Part shown: one piece after another, positions 26,244 through 34,469 of the stretch | Layout of the letters: every line of letters begins with the position of its first letter | Position numbering within the stretch: the stretch's first letter is position 1 | NCBI RefSeq assembly: GCF_004000235.1 | Contig: NZ_RCIO01000001.1 | Span: 992,001-1,056,000, forward strand | Direction: 5' to 3' | DNA: 64,000 nucleotides | Origin: Mesorhizobium sp. Z1-4 | GTDB taxonomy: Bacteria > Pseudomonadota > Alphaproteobacteria > Rhizobiales > Rhizobiaceae | The notes under the pieces: model-generated | Databases searched by the model: none | The model's input: only the letters and a program-made list of their open reading frames with translations | Told to the model about the DNA's origin: nothing | Translations under genes and position numbers: made by a program

Positions 26244-27320
26244 ATGCTGCGCGAGGACAATCACGCCGCCGCGCAGCCGACCGAAGACAGCGAGCGCAGC
26301 CGCCTAGACCCCTTCGTTGTCGCAACAGGCGACGCGCCACCACGCGACCAGCGCGATTTGATGGAACGGCCGTTCTTCTCGCTGGCAAAGACCCCGCGCA
26401 CGAAGCCGATACTCTATAGGGCCGCCGACATAGAGGTGCAGGTGTTCGGGATGCCCGAGCACGGCATGGCGACCATATGGGATGCCGATGTGCTGATATG
26501 GGCGGCCTCGCAGATCGTCGCGGCTGAGAACAACGGCCTCACCACTTCGCGCTTTGTCCGGTTTACGCCTTACCATCTGTTGCGCGCCATCGGGCGGCCG
26601 ACCGGCAATCACCAATACCGACTTCTGAAAGCGGCGCTGGCGCGGCTGCAATCGACCGTCATCGCCACCACCATTCGCAACGGCCCGCATTGGCGTCGCC
26701 GGCAATTCTCATGGATCAACGAGTGGGAGGAAATGACGACGCGCGTCGGCCGCGTCGAGGGCATGGAGTTCGTCCTGCCCGAATGGTTCTACAACAGCGT
26801 CATCGACCGCTCGCTGGTCCTGACCATCGATCCGGCCTATTTCCGGCTGACTGGCGGCATCGAGCGTTGGCTTTACCGCGTCGCCAGAAAGCACGCCGGC
26901 CACCAGCGCCACGGCTGGATTTTCGAGGTCGCGCACCTTCATCAGAAATCCGGCAGCGCGGCGCGGCCGTCCGACTTCGCGCTCGACCTGCGCCGCATCG
27001 CGGCCCGCCAGCCGCTCCCCGGCTACCTGCTCCAGATCGAGCGGGAAGACGGCCGCGAGCTGCTACGTATCCGCCCCGGAAACTCATCAACAGGCACTGT
27101 TGATAACCCTGTTAATGCCATCGGCAGATCAGGCGCACGGGGTATCGGCACATCAGGCGCATCACTATCGGCAGATCAGGCGCACGAACCGCAGCTAACG
27201 CTTTGGCCTGAAAAGCGGAATCCGGCCGCTAACTTATCTAACAGAAAATCTAACTCTTTTTCTTTGACGCGCGCGCAGGCGAAGCGTGGTGCCGGTTCTG
27301 CCCAAAGGGGCGAGCCATGA
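26244..27320 (+). CDS. Replication initiator protein A (ICE RepA)
   Basis: 358 residues. LMERPFFSLAKTPRTKPILY is the typical opening of the ICE/plasmid replication initiator family, followed by winged-helix segments (VRFTPYHLLRAIGRPTGNHQYRLLKAALARLQST) and WLYRVARKHAG. It may drive autonomous replication of the excised circle or aid conjugative DNA processing. The start touches the rdfS stop with no gap. The last quarter is low-complexity and encodes three 19-bp iterons at the DNA level. A parA gene, usually next in these ICEs, is missing. Confidence 0.85.
   Translation: MLREDNHAAAQPTEDSERSRLDPFVVATGDAPPRDQRDLMERPFFSLAKTPRTKPILYRAADIEVQVFGMPEHGMATIWDADVLIWAASQIVAAENNGLTTSRFVRFTPYHLLRAIGRPTGNHQYRLLKAALARLQSTVIATTIRNGPHWRRRQFSWINEWEEMTTRVGRVEGMEFVLPEWFYNSVIDRSLVLTIDPAYFRLTGGIERWLYRVARKHAGHQRHGWIFEVAHLHQKSGSAARPSDFALDLRRIAARQPLPGYLLQIEREDGRELLRIRPGNSSTGTVDNPVNAIGRSGARGIGTSGASLSADQAHEPQLTLWPEKRNPAANLSNRKSNSFSLTRAQAKRGAGSAQRGEP
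27120..27185. repeat. Three iteron-like direct repeats inside the repA 3' end
   Basis: ATCGGCAGATCAGGCGCAC occurs at 27120 and 27167, and ATCGGCACATCAGGCGCAT at 27144, with start-to-start distances of 24 and 23 bp, about two helical turns. TGTTGATAACCCTGTTAATG lies just upstream. Spacing and placement suit binding sites for the initiator encoded by the same gene, a possible origin of replication. Confidence 0.65.
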
Positions 27321-27381
27321 CAGCCGCCGCGAATGCCGCCCCGCGCCCGCACAGTCCCCAGGACATCCCCGGAGATGAACA

Positions 27382-27900
27382 ATGACCCGCCGCGCTCATC
27401 GCAGCGCGCACGGCCGTCCGCTGCCGAACGGCCCCGCGCCCTTCACAACATTGGTCGAGCTGACCTTCGAGAAACGCAAGGTCGAGCACTGGATACGCTT
27501 CGGCCGCAAGAGCTACGAACAGATCATCGACCGCCGCCGCAGCGTCGTCGGCTTCGCGCCGGGCAGCGTCTTCGCCTTCGTCCGTTGGGCATCTGGCGAG
27601 CACGGCACTGTCGTTTCGCGCATCGACATTGTGCGGGCCATCGGTCGGGGCGAGCCGTTCCAGACATTGCCCTTCGTGCGCCCCGGTGGCGAAATCCTGT
27701 TGCGCCTCGATGGCTGGCCGAAGGTGCAACGCGCGCTTGCCGCTATCGACGCCGTGGAATCGCTCGGTCTCGATCCGGCCGATGCCTCGCCGGACCACTG
27801 GCGGCACGTCCACAACCGTTTGACCGCCAATCTGGAGCCGCACGCCTACACCCCCGAACGACATTCCGCATGGCTTCATCGCCGAAGGATCGACCCATGA
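27382..27900 (+). CDS. DUF2840 domain protein
   Basis: 172 residues, a conserved ICE protein of unknown function (DUF2840). Recognisable parts are TLVELTFEKRKVEHWIRFG, VGFAPGSVFAFVRWASGEHGT and a C-terminal HVHNRLTANLEPHAYTPERHSAWLHRR. No signal or membrane segment. The stop overlaps the traF start by 4 bp (ATGA). Its steady position between rep/par genes and the TraF peptidase suggests a role in DNA processing or transfer regulation. Confidence 0.85.
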   Translation: MTRRAHRSAHGRPLPNGPAPFTTLVELTFEKRKVEHWIRFGRKSYEQIIDRRRSVVGFAPGSVFAFVRWASGEHGTVVSRIDIVRAIGRGEPFQTLPFVRPGGEILLRLDGWPKVQRALAAIDAVESLGLDPADASPDHWRHVHNRLTANLEPHAYTPERHSAWLHRRRIDP

Positions 27901-28442
27901 CGCGCCGCCGCACCCTCACGGTGACGGCGCTCGCCGTCATCGGCATCGCCGCCGCAAGCGCGGTCGAGATGCCGACGAAACTCCTCTGGAACGCCACGGC
28001 CAGCGCGCCAGTCGGATTCTATACTGTCGAGCCGGCGGACCGGATCGACGTGCCCGAGCTGGTCGCCTTCATGCCGCCCGAACCGCTCGCCGCCTTCATG
28101 GTGGAGCGCGGCTATGTCGCGCGAGGCGTCCCGCTCTTGAAGCGCGTCTTGGGCCTGCCGGGACAGCGGGTTTGCCGCACCGGCCGCACGATCACGGTGA
28201 ACGGGATCGAGATGGGCGAGGCGCTTGAGCGCGACAGCCTCGGCCGCGATCTGCCCGTCTGGCAGGGCTGCCGCGTCATCGGCGACGGCCAGCTTTTCCT
28301 CATGAATTGGCAGGCCCGTGACAGCCTCGACGGCCGTTACTTCGGACCCATCCCCGCAGCTTCCATCATCGGCCGAGCGGTCCCGCTCTGGACCGATGAG
28401 GACGGCGTCGGCCGCTACGAGTGGCGCGCGCCGAAGCACTGA
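27897..28442 (+). CDS. traF: Conjugal transfer S26-type signal peptidase TraF
   Basis: 181 residues from ATG 27897, which overlaps the DUF2840 stop. An N-terminal membrane segment (LTVTALAVIGIAAASAV) is followed by the S26 catalytic Ser in NATASAPVGFY and the general-base Lys in LLKRVLGLPGQRV; GDGQLFLMN and DSLDGRYFGPIPA are the box D/E regions. TraF in RP4-type systems cleaves and cyclises the TrbC pilin, whose gene lies downstream. It acts at the periplasmic face of the inner membrane. Confidence 0.92.
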   Translation: MTRRRTLTVTALAVIGIAAASAVEMPTKLLWNATASAPVGFYTVEPADRIDVPELVAFMPPEPLAAFMVERGYVARGVPLLKRVLGLPGQRVCRTGRTITVNGIEMGEALERDSLGRDLPVWQGCRVIGDGQLFLMNWQARDSLDGRYFGPIPAASIIGRAVPLWTDEDGVGRYEWRAPKH

Positions 28443-28469
28443 AACCACCCCCAACCGCAGGAGATTTCC

Positions 28470-28805
28470 ATGGCAGAAATAGGCACCTTCACCCGCACCG
28501 AAACCGGCTATGCGGGGGAGCTTCATTCGTTCGGCCTCCACGAAAAGCTGTTCATCGTCCCGGCCAAGCCCAGCGACGTGAAAAACGCGACCGACTATCG
28601 CTTGCGCCTCGATAGCGAGGACGGCCCGGACGCCGGCCCCGCATGGAAAGACTCCAGCGAGAACGCTGGCGAGTTCGTGTCGATGCGATTGGAGGGGCCA
28701 ATCTTCCCGTCCCCGATCCGCGCCAAACTGTTCCAGTCCAACGACGATCCTTCGGTCTGGACCCTGCGTTGGAAGCACGCCCGGAAGATCGAGGACGAGG
28801 AATGA
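28470..28805 (+). CDS. DUF736 domain protein
   Basis: 111 residues, a small conserved ICE/plasmid protein (DUF736). It begins with AEIGTFTRTETGYAGELHSF, which marks the family, and continues with DVKNATDYRLRL and GPAWKDSSENAGEFVSMRLEGP. Likely a beta-rich single-domain cytoplasmic protein; function unknown. CGCAGGAGATTTCC precedes the ATG. The stop overlaps the next gene by 4 bp. Confidence 0.9.
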   Translation: MAEIGTFTRTETGYAGELHSFGLHEKLFIVPAKPSDVKNATDYRLRLDSEDGPDAGPAWKDSSENAGEFVSMRLEGPIFPSPIRAKLFQSNDDPSVWTLRWKHARKIEDEE

Positions 28806-29734
28806 CGGCCGCGCGCGTCCGGCCCGCCATCCGGTCCAAGATCGTCATCCCTTTGTTCGCGGAAAAGCCGTCTCATCCCTTCGTCCCGCTCGGCGACCAG
28901 ACGGCCGGCGCGCGCAGCGAAGGTCAGGGGCGGCCATCGGCCGGCGCTTGCGCCTTGCCCTTGACCGCAGCGAGCACGCTGGCAGGCTGGCGGCGAAGCG
29001 GAGACAGGCCGGCATGGCATTATGCCGTCCTGCTGCTGGCGGGGGCGCTTTCCGTCTGCATCGGATCGGGCGTCGCTGTCGCGCAATCCGCGTCGGTCGA
29101 GCGCCCGGTCGCCGCCCATCCTTATGCGGCGCACATCGCCGAGGCGTCGCAGCGGTTCGGCATCCCCGAGCATTGGATCGTCGCGGTGCTGCGCGCCGAG
29201 AGCGCGGGCGACGTGCGCGCGATTTCGTCGGCCGGGGCGATGGGATTGATGCAGGTGATGCCCGACACATGGGCGGGCCTGCGCGTCCGCCATGGCCTCG
29301 GCCGCGATCCCTACGACCCGCGCGACAACATCCTCGCAGGCACGGCCTATCTGCGCGAGATGTTCGACCGCTACGGCAATGTCGGCGCGATGCTTGCGGC
29401 CTATAACGCCGGCCCCGGTCGCTATGACGAGCACCGCGCGACGGGCCGCCCACTGCCCGCCGAGACACGCGCCTATGTCGCCGCGCTCGCCCCGATCCTT
29501 GGCGGCGCGGCTCCATCGGATGCGCCGTCCCAGCAACCGGCACCGCCGCCCGATTGGCGCGAGGCACCACTATTCGTCATGCGTCCGGCCGACACGCGGG
29601 ATGCCGCCGCGCCGCCGTCCGAGGTGCAAACAGGCGACGGCCGCGCTGCCGTTCCGGCGCGCGACCCCGCCCGTGCGGAGCCGCAGGACGGCAGCATTTT
29701 CGTGGCGAGCGCCAGCGACGGGGGAACGCCATGA
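28802..29734 (+). CDS. Lytic transglycosylase (VirB1-like)
   Basis: 310 residues from ATG 28802, overlapping the DUF736 stop. The first 65 residues are a basic, low-complexity cytoplasmic stretch, then a membrane/signal segment (YAVLLLAGALSVCIGSGVAVA). The SLT domain (about 105-230) has the catalytic Glu in VAVLRAESAGDVRAISSAGAMGLMQ, with MPDTWAGL and NILAGTAYLREM and ending in AAYNAGPGRYDE. The C-terminus is Pro/Ala-rich. It opens peptidoglycan for assembly of the mating channel. The long N-terminal extension is unusual for VirB1 proteins. Confidence 0.9.
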   Translation: MTAARVRPAIRSKIVIPLFAEKPSHPFVPLGDQTAGARSEGQGRPSAGACALPLTAASTLAGWRRSGDRPAWHYAVLLLAGALSVCIGSGVAVAQSASVERPVAAHPYAAHIAEASQRFGIPEHWIVAVLRAESAGDVRAISSAGAMGLMQVMPDTWAGLRVRHGLGRDPYDPRDNILAGTAYLREMFDRYGNVGAMLAAYNAGPGRYDEHRATGRPLPAETRAYVAALAPILGGAAPSDAPSQQPAPPPDWREAPLFVMRPADTRDAAAPPSEVQTGDGRAAVPARDPARAEPQDGSIFVASASDGGTP

Positions 29735-30047
29735 GGGCGGCGTTCCCGCGCTCGGCGGCGCTGGTTTCGGCATCCGGTCGGGCAGGTTTGCGCCCGGCAG
29801 GATTCCCGGCAGGAGGGGCAGAAAAGACAGAAAGGGCGGAGGGCAAGATTAAAGAAGACGGCACCATGTCGGGCCGCTTCTGGAAATTATTGTTGTCTGC
29901 ACACTGGTTAGGTGGCCGGTTCCGGCACCATGGTTTTGAGGGGCCGCGTGCCGCGATTTCGCGCAAAGCCTTGGCTTTGCAGGGTTTCGAGCGGCACCAT
30001 AGGCCCATATCGGCCTGTTTTGGGCGGTTTTGGCTGGAGTCGCGCCC
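29735..30047 (+). other. Candidate origin of transfer upstream of the relaxase
   Basis: 313 bp with no recognised gene. GCAAAGCC-TT-GGCTTTGC (29963-29980) is a perfect 8-bp inverted repeat, and CGGCACCAT recurs at 29859, 29923 and 29992, about 65 bp apart. In the related Mesorhizobium ICE the oriT is upstream of rlxS. A 106-codon open frame starts at ATG 29731, overlapping the transglycosylase stop, but its translation is low complexity and resembles nothing I know. The nick site cannot be fixed from sequence. Confidence 0.5.
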
Positions 30048-32102
30048 TTGAGCGCCGACGACGAAAACCGCTTCCGTCCGAAGCCCGGCCGCATCCGATC
30101 CGACACGCCCAAGGCCGGCAAGACCAAGAGCTTTTTCACGCAGGTCAAGAAGATCACCCGCCAGCATCAGGCAGCGGCCTCCCGCGATCCTTCCATGGCG
30201 TCATCCACCCGCCCGTCATCGCCGGGCCGTTCCCGTGCCGTGGTCGCCAGCGGCAAGGGCGTGAAGCGCGGCCGGGGTGCGAGCTTCGTGCGCGCCCGAA
30301 ATATCTCCGGCCAATGGCATCATCGCCAGCCCGGCAGCCGTCGCGTGATCGTCAAGCAGCGCAGCGTCCGGGCCGCGTGGAAGGGCGGTCGTGCCCGCGC
30401 GCATCTGCGCTATGTCCAGCGCGACGGCACGTCACGCGACGGCGAGCGAGGCCGGCTCTATTCGGCGACCGACGACCGCGCCGATGGCGATGCCTTCCTT
30501 GATCGCGGCAAGGACGACCGCCATCAGTTCAGGTTCATCGTCTCGCCCGAGGACGGCGCGGAGCTGTCGGACCTCACGGCCTACACCCGCGATTTCATGA
30601 AACAGATGGAAACCGACCTCGGCACGAAACTCGATTGGGTCGCCGTCAATCACTACAACACCGGCCATCCCCATGTGCATGTCATCGTCAACGGCCGCGA
30701 CGATACCGGCGGGGATCTAGTCATCAATGGCGACTACCTTTCCGCCGGCCTGCGCGAGCGCGCCAGCGAGCTTGCCAGTCTGGAACTCGGCCCCGTCACC
30801 GAGATCGAGCAGACCCGCAAGCTGTCTGCCGAGATCGACCAAGACCGCTTCACCCGGATCGACCGCGCCATGGCCGAGGAAGCCGATGCCCGTTTCCTCG
30901 ACCTGCGCCATGAACTGGCAGAGCCGAGGCGGCAGTTCGAGCGCACCTTGCGCCTGCGCCGCCTTACCAAGCTGGAGAAGATGGGGCTGGCGACCGAGCA
31001 CGCGCCCGCCGTTTGGGAATTGAGCAAGGACATGGAACCGGCCCTGCGCGAGCTAGGCGAGCGTGGCGACATTATCCGCACCATGCAGAAGGCGCTCGGC
31101 CCGCAGGCAGGCGAACGCGATCCCATGAGCTTCCAAATCCATGACGGAGCGCCCGAGACGCCTATCGTCGGCCGCGTCGTGGACAAGCACCTGTCCGACG
31201 AGTTGGGCGAGAACCTGACAATCGTGGTGGACGGGATCGACGGTAGGACGCACCACATCGCCGGCATCACGCCCGAGCGGCTGGAGGACGCCCGCATTGG
31301 CAGCGTCATCCAGATCGGCCCGGCCGAGGTGGCACCCCGGCCGTCCGACCGCACCATCACCGCCATCGCCGAGGACGGCATCTATCGGCCGAGCCGCCAT
31401 CTGGAGCAGGCGAAATTCGAGGGCCGCGTTCCCGGCGGCGACGATGAGGGCTATATCGATGCCCATGTCCGGCGGCTGGAGGCGCTGCGCCGGGCCGGCA
31501 TCGTCGAGCGCATCGACGCCGACCAATGGCGCATCCCAGATGATCTGGTCAGCCGCGCGGCTGATTACGATACCGGCCGCGACCGGCAGGCCAGCGTTCG
31601 CGTGCTTTCCCCGGTTGATCTGCAAAGGCAGATACGTTCGGACTGCGCGACATGGCTGGACCGGCGATTGGTCCATGGCGAAACGGCCGACCTTGCGCCG
31701 ACCGGCTTCGGGCAACAGGTCCGCGAAGCCATGGACCAGCGCCGCGAGCATCATATCGAACAGCGCGACGCCACGCGCAACAGGGACGGCCGAATCTTCT
31801 ACCGGCGCAATCTTCTCGCCACCCTGCGCGAGCGGGAAGTTGCGCGCGCCGGTGCGGAGATGACCGAGGGCAAGGCGCTGCCGTTCCGCGCCGCCAAGGA
31901 TGGTGAGAGTGTCAGCGGCAAGTTCACCGGGACTGTCCAGCTAACGAGCGGCAAGTTCGCCATCGTGGAAAAGAGCCACGAGTTCACCCTTGTCCCGTGG
32001 CGGCCGATCATCGACCGCCAGCTCGGCCGCGAGGTCGCGGGTATCATGCAGGGCGGTTCGGTGTCGTGGCAGTTAGGGCGGCAGCGGGGGTTGGGGCTAT
32101 AG
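30048..32102 (+). CDS. rlxS: Relaxase with DUF3363 domain (RlxS/VirD2-like)
   Basis: 684 residues from TTG 30048, chosen because GGAG lies 9 nt upstream and the product begins SADDENRFRPKPGRIRSD; a TTG 18 bp earlier lacks a ribosome site. The relaxase domain (about 85-300) carries the metal-binding HPHVHVIVNG motif with HYNTGH before it. DUF3363 fills the C-terminal half (from about 350). It nicks oriT and pilots the strand to the channel. The last 114 bp, encoding LVPWRPIIDRQLGREVAG and the tail, occur again at 33630 and in part at 36733, marking cargo borders. Confidence 0.93.
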   Translation: MSADDENRFRPKPGRIRSDTPKAGKTKSFFTQVKKITRQHQAAASRDPSMASSTRPSSPGRSRAVVASGKGVKRGRGASFVRARNISGQWHHRQPGSRRVIVKQRSVRAAWKGGRARAHLRYVQRDGTSRDGERGRLYSATDDRADGDAFLDRGKDDRHQFRFIVSPEDGAELSDLTAYTRDFMKQMETDLGTKLDWVAVNHYNTGHPHVHVIVNGRDDTGGDLVINGDYLSAGLRERASELASLELGPVTEIEQTRKLSAEIDQDRFTRIDRAMAEEADARFLDLRHELAEPRRQFERTLRLRRLTKLEKMGLATEHAPAVWELSKDMEPALRELGERGDIIRTMQKALGPQAGERDPMSFQIHDGAPETPIVGRVVDKHLSDELGENLTIVVDGIDGRTHHIAGITPERLEDARIGSVIQIGPAEVAPRPSDRTITAIAEDGIYRPSRHLEQAKFEGRVPGGDDEGYIDAHVRRLEALRRAGIVERIDADQWRIPDDLVSRAADYDTGRDRQASVRVLSPVDLQRQIRSDCATWLDRRLVHGETADLAPTGFGQQVREAMDQRREHHIEQRDATRNRDGRIFYRRNLLATLREREVARAGAEMTEGKALPFRAAKDGESVSGKFTGTVQLTSGKFAIVEKSHEFTLVPWRPIIDRQLGREVAGIMQGGSVSWQLGRQRGLGL

Positions 32103-32183
32103 GAGCCAACGATACCGCATTGCAACGCAACAACTAATTCGATAAGAGCTGCTATTCAATTTCGTAATCGTGGAGCCATCAGC

Positions 32184-32241
32184 ATGGGAAATTCCAAGTC
32201 AGCAGACAAGTAAGCCGCAACATCAGAATTGTTGTTGCGGC
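32184..32241 (+). promoter_or_regulatory. Possible leader peptide and hairpin before floR
   Basis: A nine-codon frame, ATG 32184 to TAA 32213 (MGNSKSADK), is followed directly by GCCGCAACA (32214-32222) pairing with TGTTGCGGC (32233-32241), a perfect 9-bp stem. Such leaders often attenuate chloramphenicol-type resistance genes. No ribosome site for the peptide is strong, so this is only a candidate; the whole gap 32103-32318 holds no other gene. Confidence 0.35.
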
Positions 32242-32318
32242 GCTCTGTAAGACCAATCCCATCTGATTGCTGACGAGCAGACGCTGCCCGGTATCCTTAA
32301 TCGAGCGGTTGATTCGTC

Positions 32319-33533
32319 ATGACCACCACACGCCCCGCGTGGGCCTATACGCTGCCGGCAGCCTTGCTGCTTATGGCTCCCTTCGACATCCTCGCCTCGC
32401 TGGCGATGGATATTTATCTTCCAGTCGTTCCGGCGATGCCGGGCGTCCTGAACACGACTCCATCCATAATCCAACTCACGTTGAGCCTCTACATGGTGAT
32501 GCTCGGTGTGGGCCAAGTGATCTTTGGGCCACTCTCCGATCGCGTCGGGCGACGGCCGATCCTGCTTGTAGGCGCAACGGCTTTCGTTGCTGCGTCTCTG
32601 GGAGCGGCTTGTTCTTCAACTGCATTAGCCTTTGTTGCGTTTCGTCTGGTTCAGGCTGTTGGAGCATCGGCCATGCTGGTGGCCACCTTCGCGACCGTGC
32701 GCGACGTATATGCCAATCGTCCCGAAGGTGCCGTCATCTACGGCCTTTTCAGTTCGATGCTGGCGTTCGTGCCTGCGCTCGGCCCTATAGCCGGTGCGCT
32801 GATCGGCGAGTTTTGGGGATGGCAGGCGATCTTCATCACACTGGCTGCACTGGCTTCGCTCGCACTCTTAAACGCCAGTTTCAGGTGGCATGAAACCCGA
32901 CCGTTGGATCAGGCCAGAACGCAACGATCTGTTTTGCCGATCTTCGCGAGTCCGGCCTTTTGGGTTTACACGGTCGGATTTAGTGCCGGCATGGGCACAT
33001 TCTTCGTTTTCTTCTCGACAGCCCCCCGTGTTCTCATAGGCCAAGCCGGCTATTCCGAGATCGGATTTAGCTTGGCCTTCGCGACTGTCGCGCTGGTCAT
33101 GGTCACGACAACCCGCTTCGCAAAGTCCTTCGTTGCCAAATGGGGTATCGCGGGATGCGTAGCGCGCGGGATGGCGTTGCTCGTTTCCGGCGCGATCCTG
33201 TTGGGGATCGGCCAACTTTTCGGATCGCCGTCATTTTTCAGCTTCATCCTGCCGATGTGGGTTGTCGCGGTCGGCATTGTCTTCACGGTGTCCGTTACCG
33301 CCAACGGCGCACTTGCGCAGTTCGACGACATCGCTGGATCAGCGGTTGCGTTCTACTTCTGCATCCAAAGCCTGATAGTCAGTATCGTCGGGACATTGGC
33401 GGTGACGCTGTTAAACGGCGATACAGCGTGGCCCGTGATTTGTTACGCCACGGCAATGGCAGTGCTGGTGTCGTTGGGGCTGGCGCTCCTTCGATCCCGT
33501 GATGCTGCCACCGAGAAGTCGCCAGTCGTCTAG
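32319..33533 (+). CDS. floR: Florfenicol/chloramphenicol efflux protein FloR
   Basis: 404 residues, the FloR length. It is a 12-helix MFS drug-proton antiporter of the Bcr/CflA type. The opening TTTRPAWAYTLPAALLLMAP, then DIYLPVVPAMPG, GPLSDRVGRRPILL and RDVYANRPEG, match FloR as I remember it, with substitutions scattered throughout, so it looks like a divergent floR rather than the common allele. The end, ATEKSPVV, is the FloR terminus. It exports florfenicol and chloramphenicol. It sits between relaxase 3' repeats, followed by tetR(G)-tetA(G)-lysR, the order known from Salmonella genomic island 1. Confidence 0.9.
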   Translation: MTTTRPAWAYTLPAALLLMAPFDILASLAMDIYLPVVPAMPGVLNTTPSIIQLTLSLYMVMLGVGQVIFGPLSDRVGRRPILLVGATAFVAASLGAACSSTALAFVAFRLVQAVGASAMLVATFATVRDVYANRPEGAVIYGLFSSMLAFVPALGPIAGALIGEFWGWQAIFITLAALASLALLNASFRWHETRPLDQARTQRSVLPIFASPAFWVYTVGFSAGMGTFFVFFSTAPRVLIGQAGYSEIGFSLAFATVALVMVTTTRFAKSFVAKWGIAGCVARGMALLVSGAILLGIGQLFGSPSFFSFILPMWVVAVGIVFTVSVTANGALAQFDDIAGSAVAFYFCIQSLIVSIVGTLAVTLLNGDTAWPVICYATAMAVLVSLGLALLRSRDAATEKSPVV

Positions 33534-33629
33534 CCGACGACTGGAAGCAAGCCCGCTTTGATGCGGCGCAATAATCTTCGAAACCTCGTGAATGGCGGTA
33601 TCCTGTCTGGCAAGATACCGCTCATTTCC

Positions 33630-33743
33630 CTTGTCCCGTGGCGGCCGGTCATCGACCGCCAGCTCGGCCGTGAGGTCATGGGCATCGTGCAAAGCGGATC
33701 GGTGTCGTGGCAGTTGGGGCGGCAAAGGGGCATAAGCCTCTAA
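33630..33743 (+). pseudogene. Relaxase 3'-end remnant, copy 2
   Basis: 114 bp aligned without gaps to the end of rlxS (31989-32102): both encode LVPWRPxIDRQLGREVxGI and SVSWQLGRQRG and end in a stop. Most differences are third-position changes, so it comes from a diverged relaxase gene. It is the right boundary of the floR segment and overlaps the tetR(G) stop by 4 bp. The 96 bp before it (33534-33629) hold no gene. Confidence 0.85.
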
Positions 33744-34366
33744 TCTGTTGTAGATGAACGCAGCCGCTCGAAACCAGCGATGAGGCTGTCGAGTCCGAAG
33801 TTGAACGCAGCATCCATGCCGTCTGTTTCCAACTCGTGAAACAGATCGTGCAGGAAGGACGACGGTGCTTGCTCGGACACATCTGGCCTGTCCGGAACTC
33901 TCTCATCGGCATCAGATGCCTGCTGCTCGAGAACGGAACCGACCACATAGTGACTGACCGCCCGGAGCGCCCAAACGGCGCGCTTCGGACAAAAGCCCTC
34001 CGCGCAGAGAAAGCGTATTTGCGTCTCGGCGGTGCCAAAATTCGGTTCTGTCGGTCGAGTGCCGGCATGGATACGCGCGCCGTCGCGATAAGAGAGCAAC
34101 GCCGTTCTGAAGCTCAGGGCATTCTCTTTCAGGAACACCCGCCAGTCCTCATTCTCTTCGGGTAGCGAGCGGGTATGGCGTTCCGCCAGCATCGCCTCGG
34201 CGAGCGCATCAAGCAGCGCTCGCTTGTTCTGGAAATGCCAGTAAAGCGCAGGCTGCTGAACCTTGAGGCGTTCAGCGAGCTTCCGCGTCGTCAGGCTGTC
34301 CATGCCAACCTCGTTCAACAGCTCTAGCGCCGCCGCGATCACGGTGCCCTTGTCCAGTTTGGTCAT
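33740..34366 (-). CDS. tetR: Tetracycline repressor TetR(G)
   Basis: 208 residues, as for class G TetR. The N-terminal HTH (MTKLDKGTVIAAALELLNEVGMDSLTTRKLAERLKVQQPALYWHF region) and the TetR C-terminal ligand domain (with YRDGARIHAGTRP and the end LRSSTTD) match TetR(G) nearly residue for residue as I recall it. It binds two operators in the gap to tetA and releases them with tetracycline-Mg. It is divergent from tetA(G). Its 3' end overlaps relaxase remnant 2. Confidence 0.95.
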   Translation of the reverse strand: MTKLDKGTVIAAALELLNEVGMDSLTTRKLAERLKVQQPALYWHFQNKRALLDALAEAMLAERHTRSLPEENEDWRVFLKENALSFRTALLSYRDGARIHAGTRPTEPNFGTAETQIRFLCAEGFCPKRAVWALRAVSHYVVGSVLEQQASDADERVPDRPDVSEQAPSSFLHDLFHELETDGMDAAFNFGLDSLIAGFERLRSSTTD

Positions 34367-34394
34367 TCACGTTCCTTCGCCAGTGCTTGACAAT

Positions 34395-34437
34395 TTATCA
34401 CCGATAAGTTCTATGTCCATCTCCTTATCGTTGATAA
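34395..34437. promoter_or_regulatory. Two tet operators between tetR and tetA
   Basis: TTATC-ACC-GATAA (34395-34407) and TTATC-GTT-GATAA (34425-34437) are two dyads 30 bp apart in the divergent tetR-tetA gap, the classical tetO1/tetO2 arrangement. Both would be bound by TetR dimers to shut both promoters. Confidence 0.9.
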
Positions 34438-34469
34438 AGTCGCTCCATTGAGCGGCGCTGGAGTTTCAG

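Noticed and set aside
29731..30051. A 106-codon gene coupled to the transglycosylase stop
   Set aside because: The start overlap is tempting, but the product is low complexity, resembles no family I know, and the stretch has oriT-like repeats.
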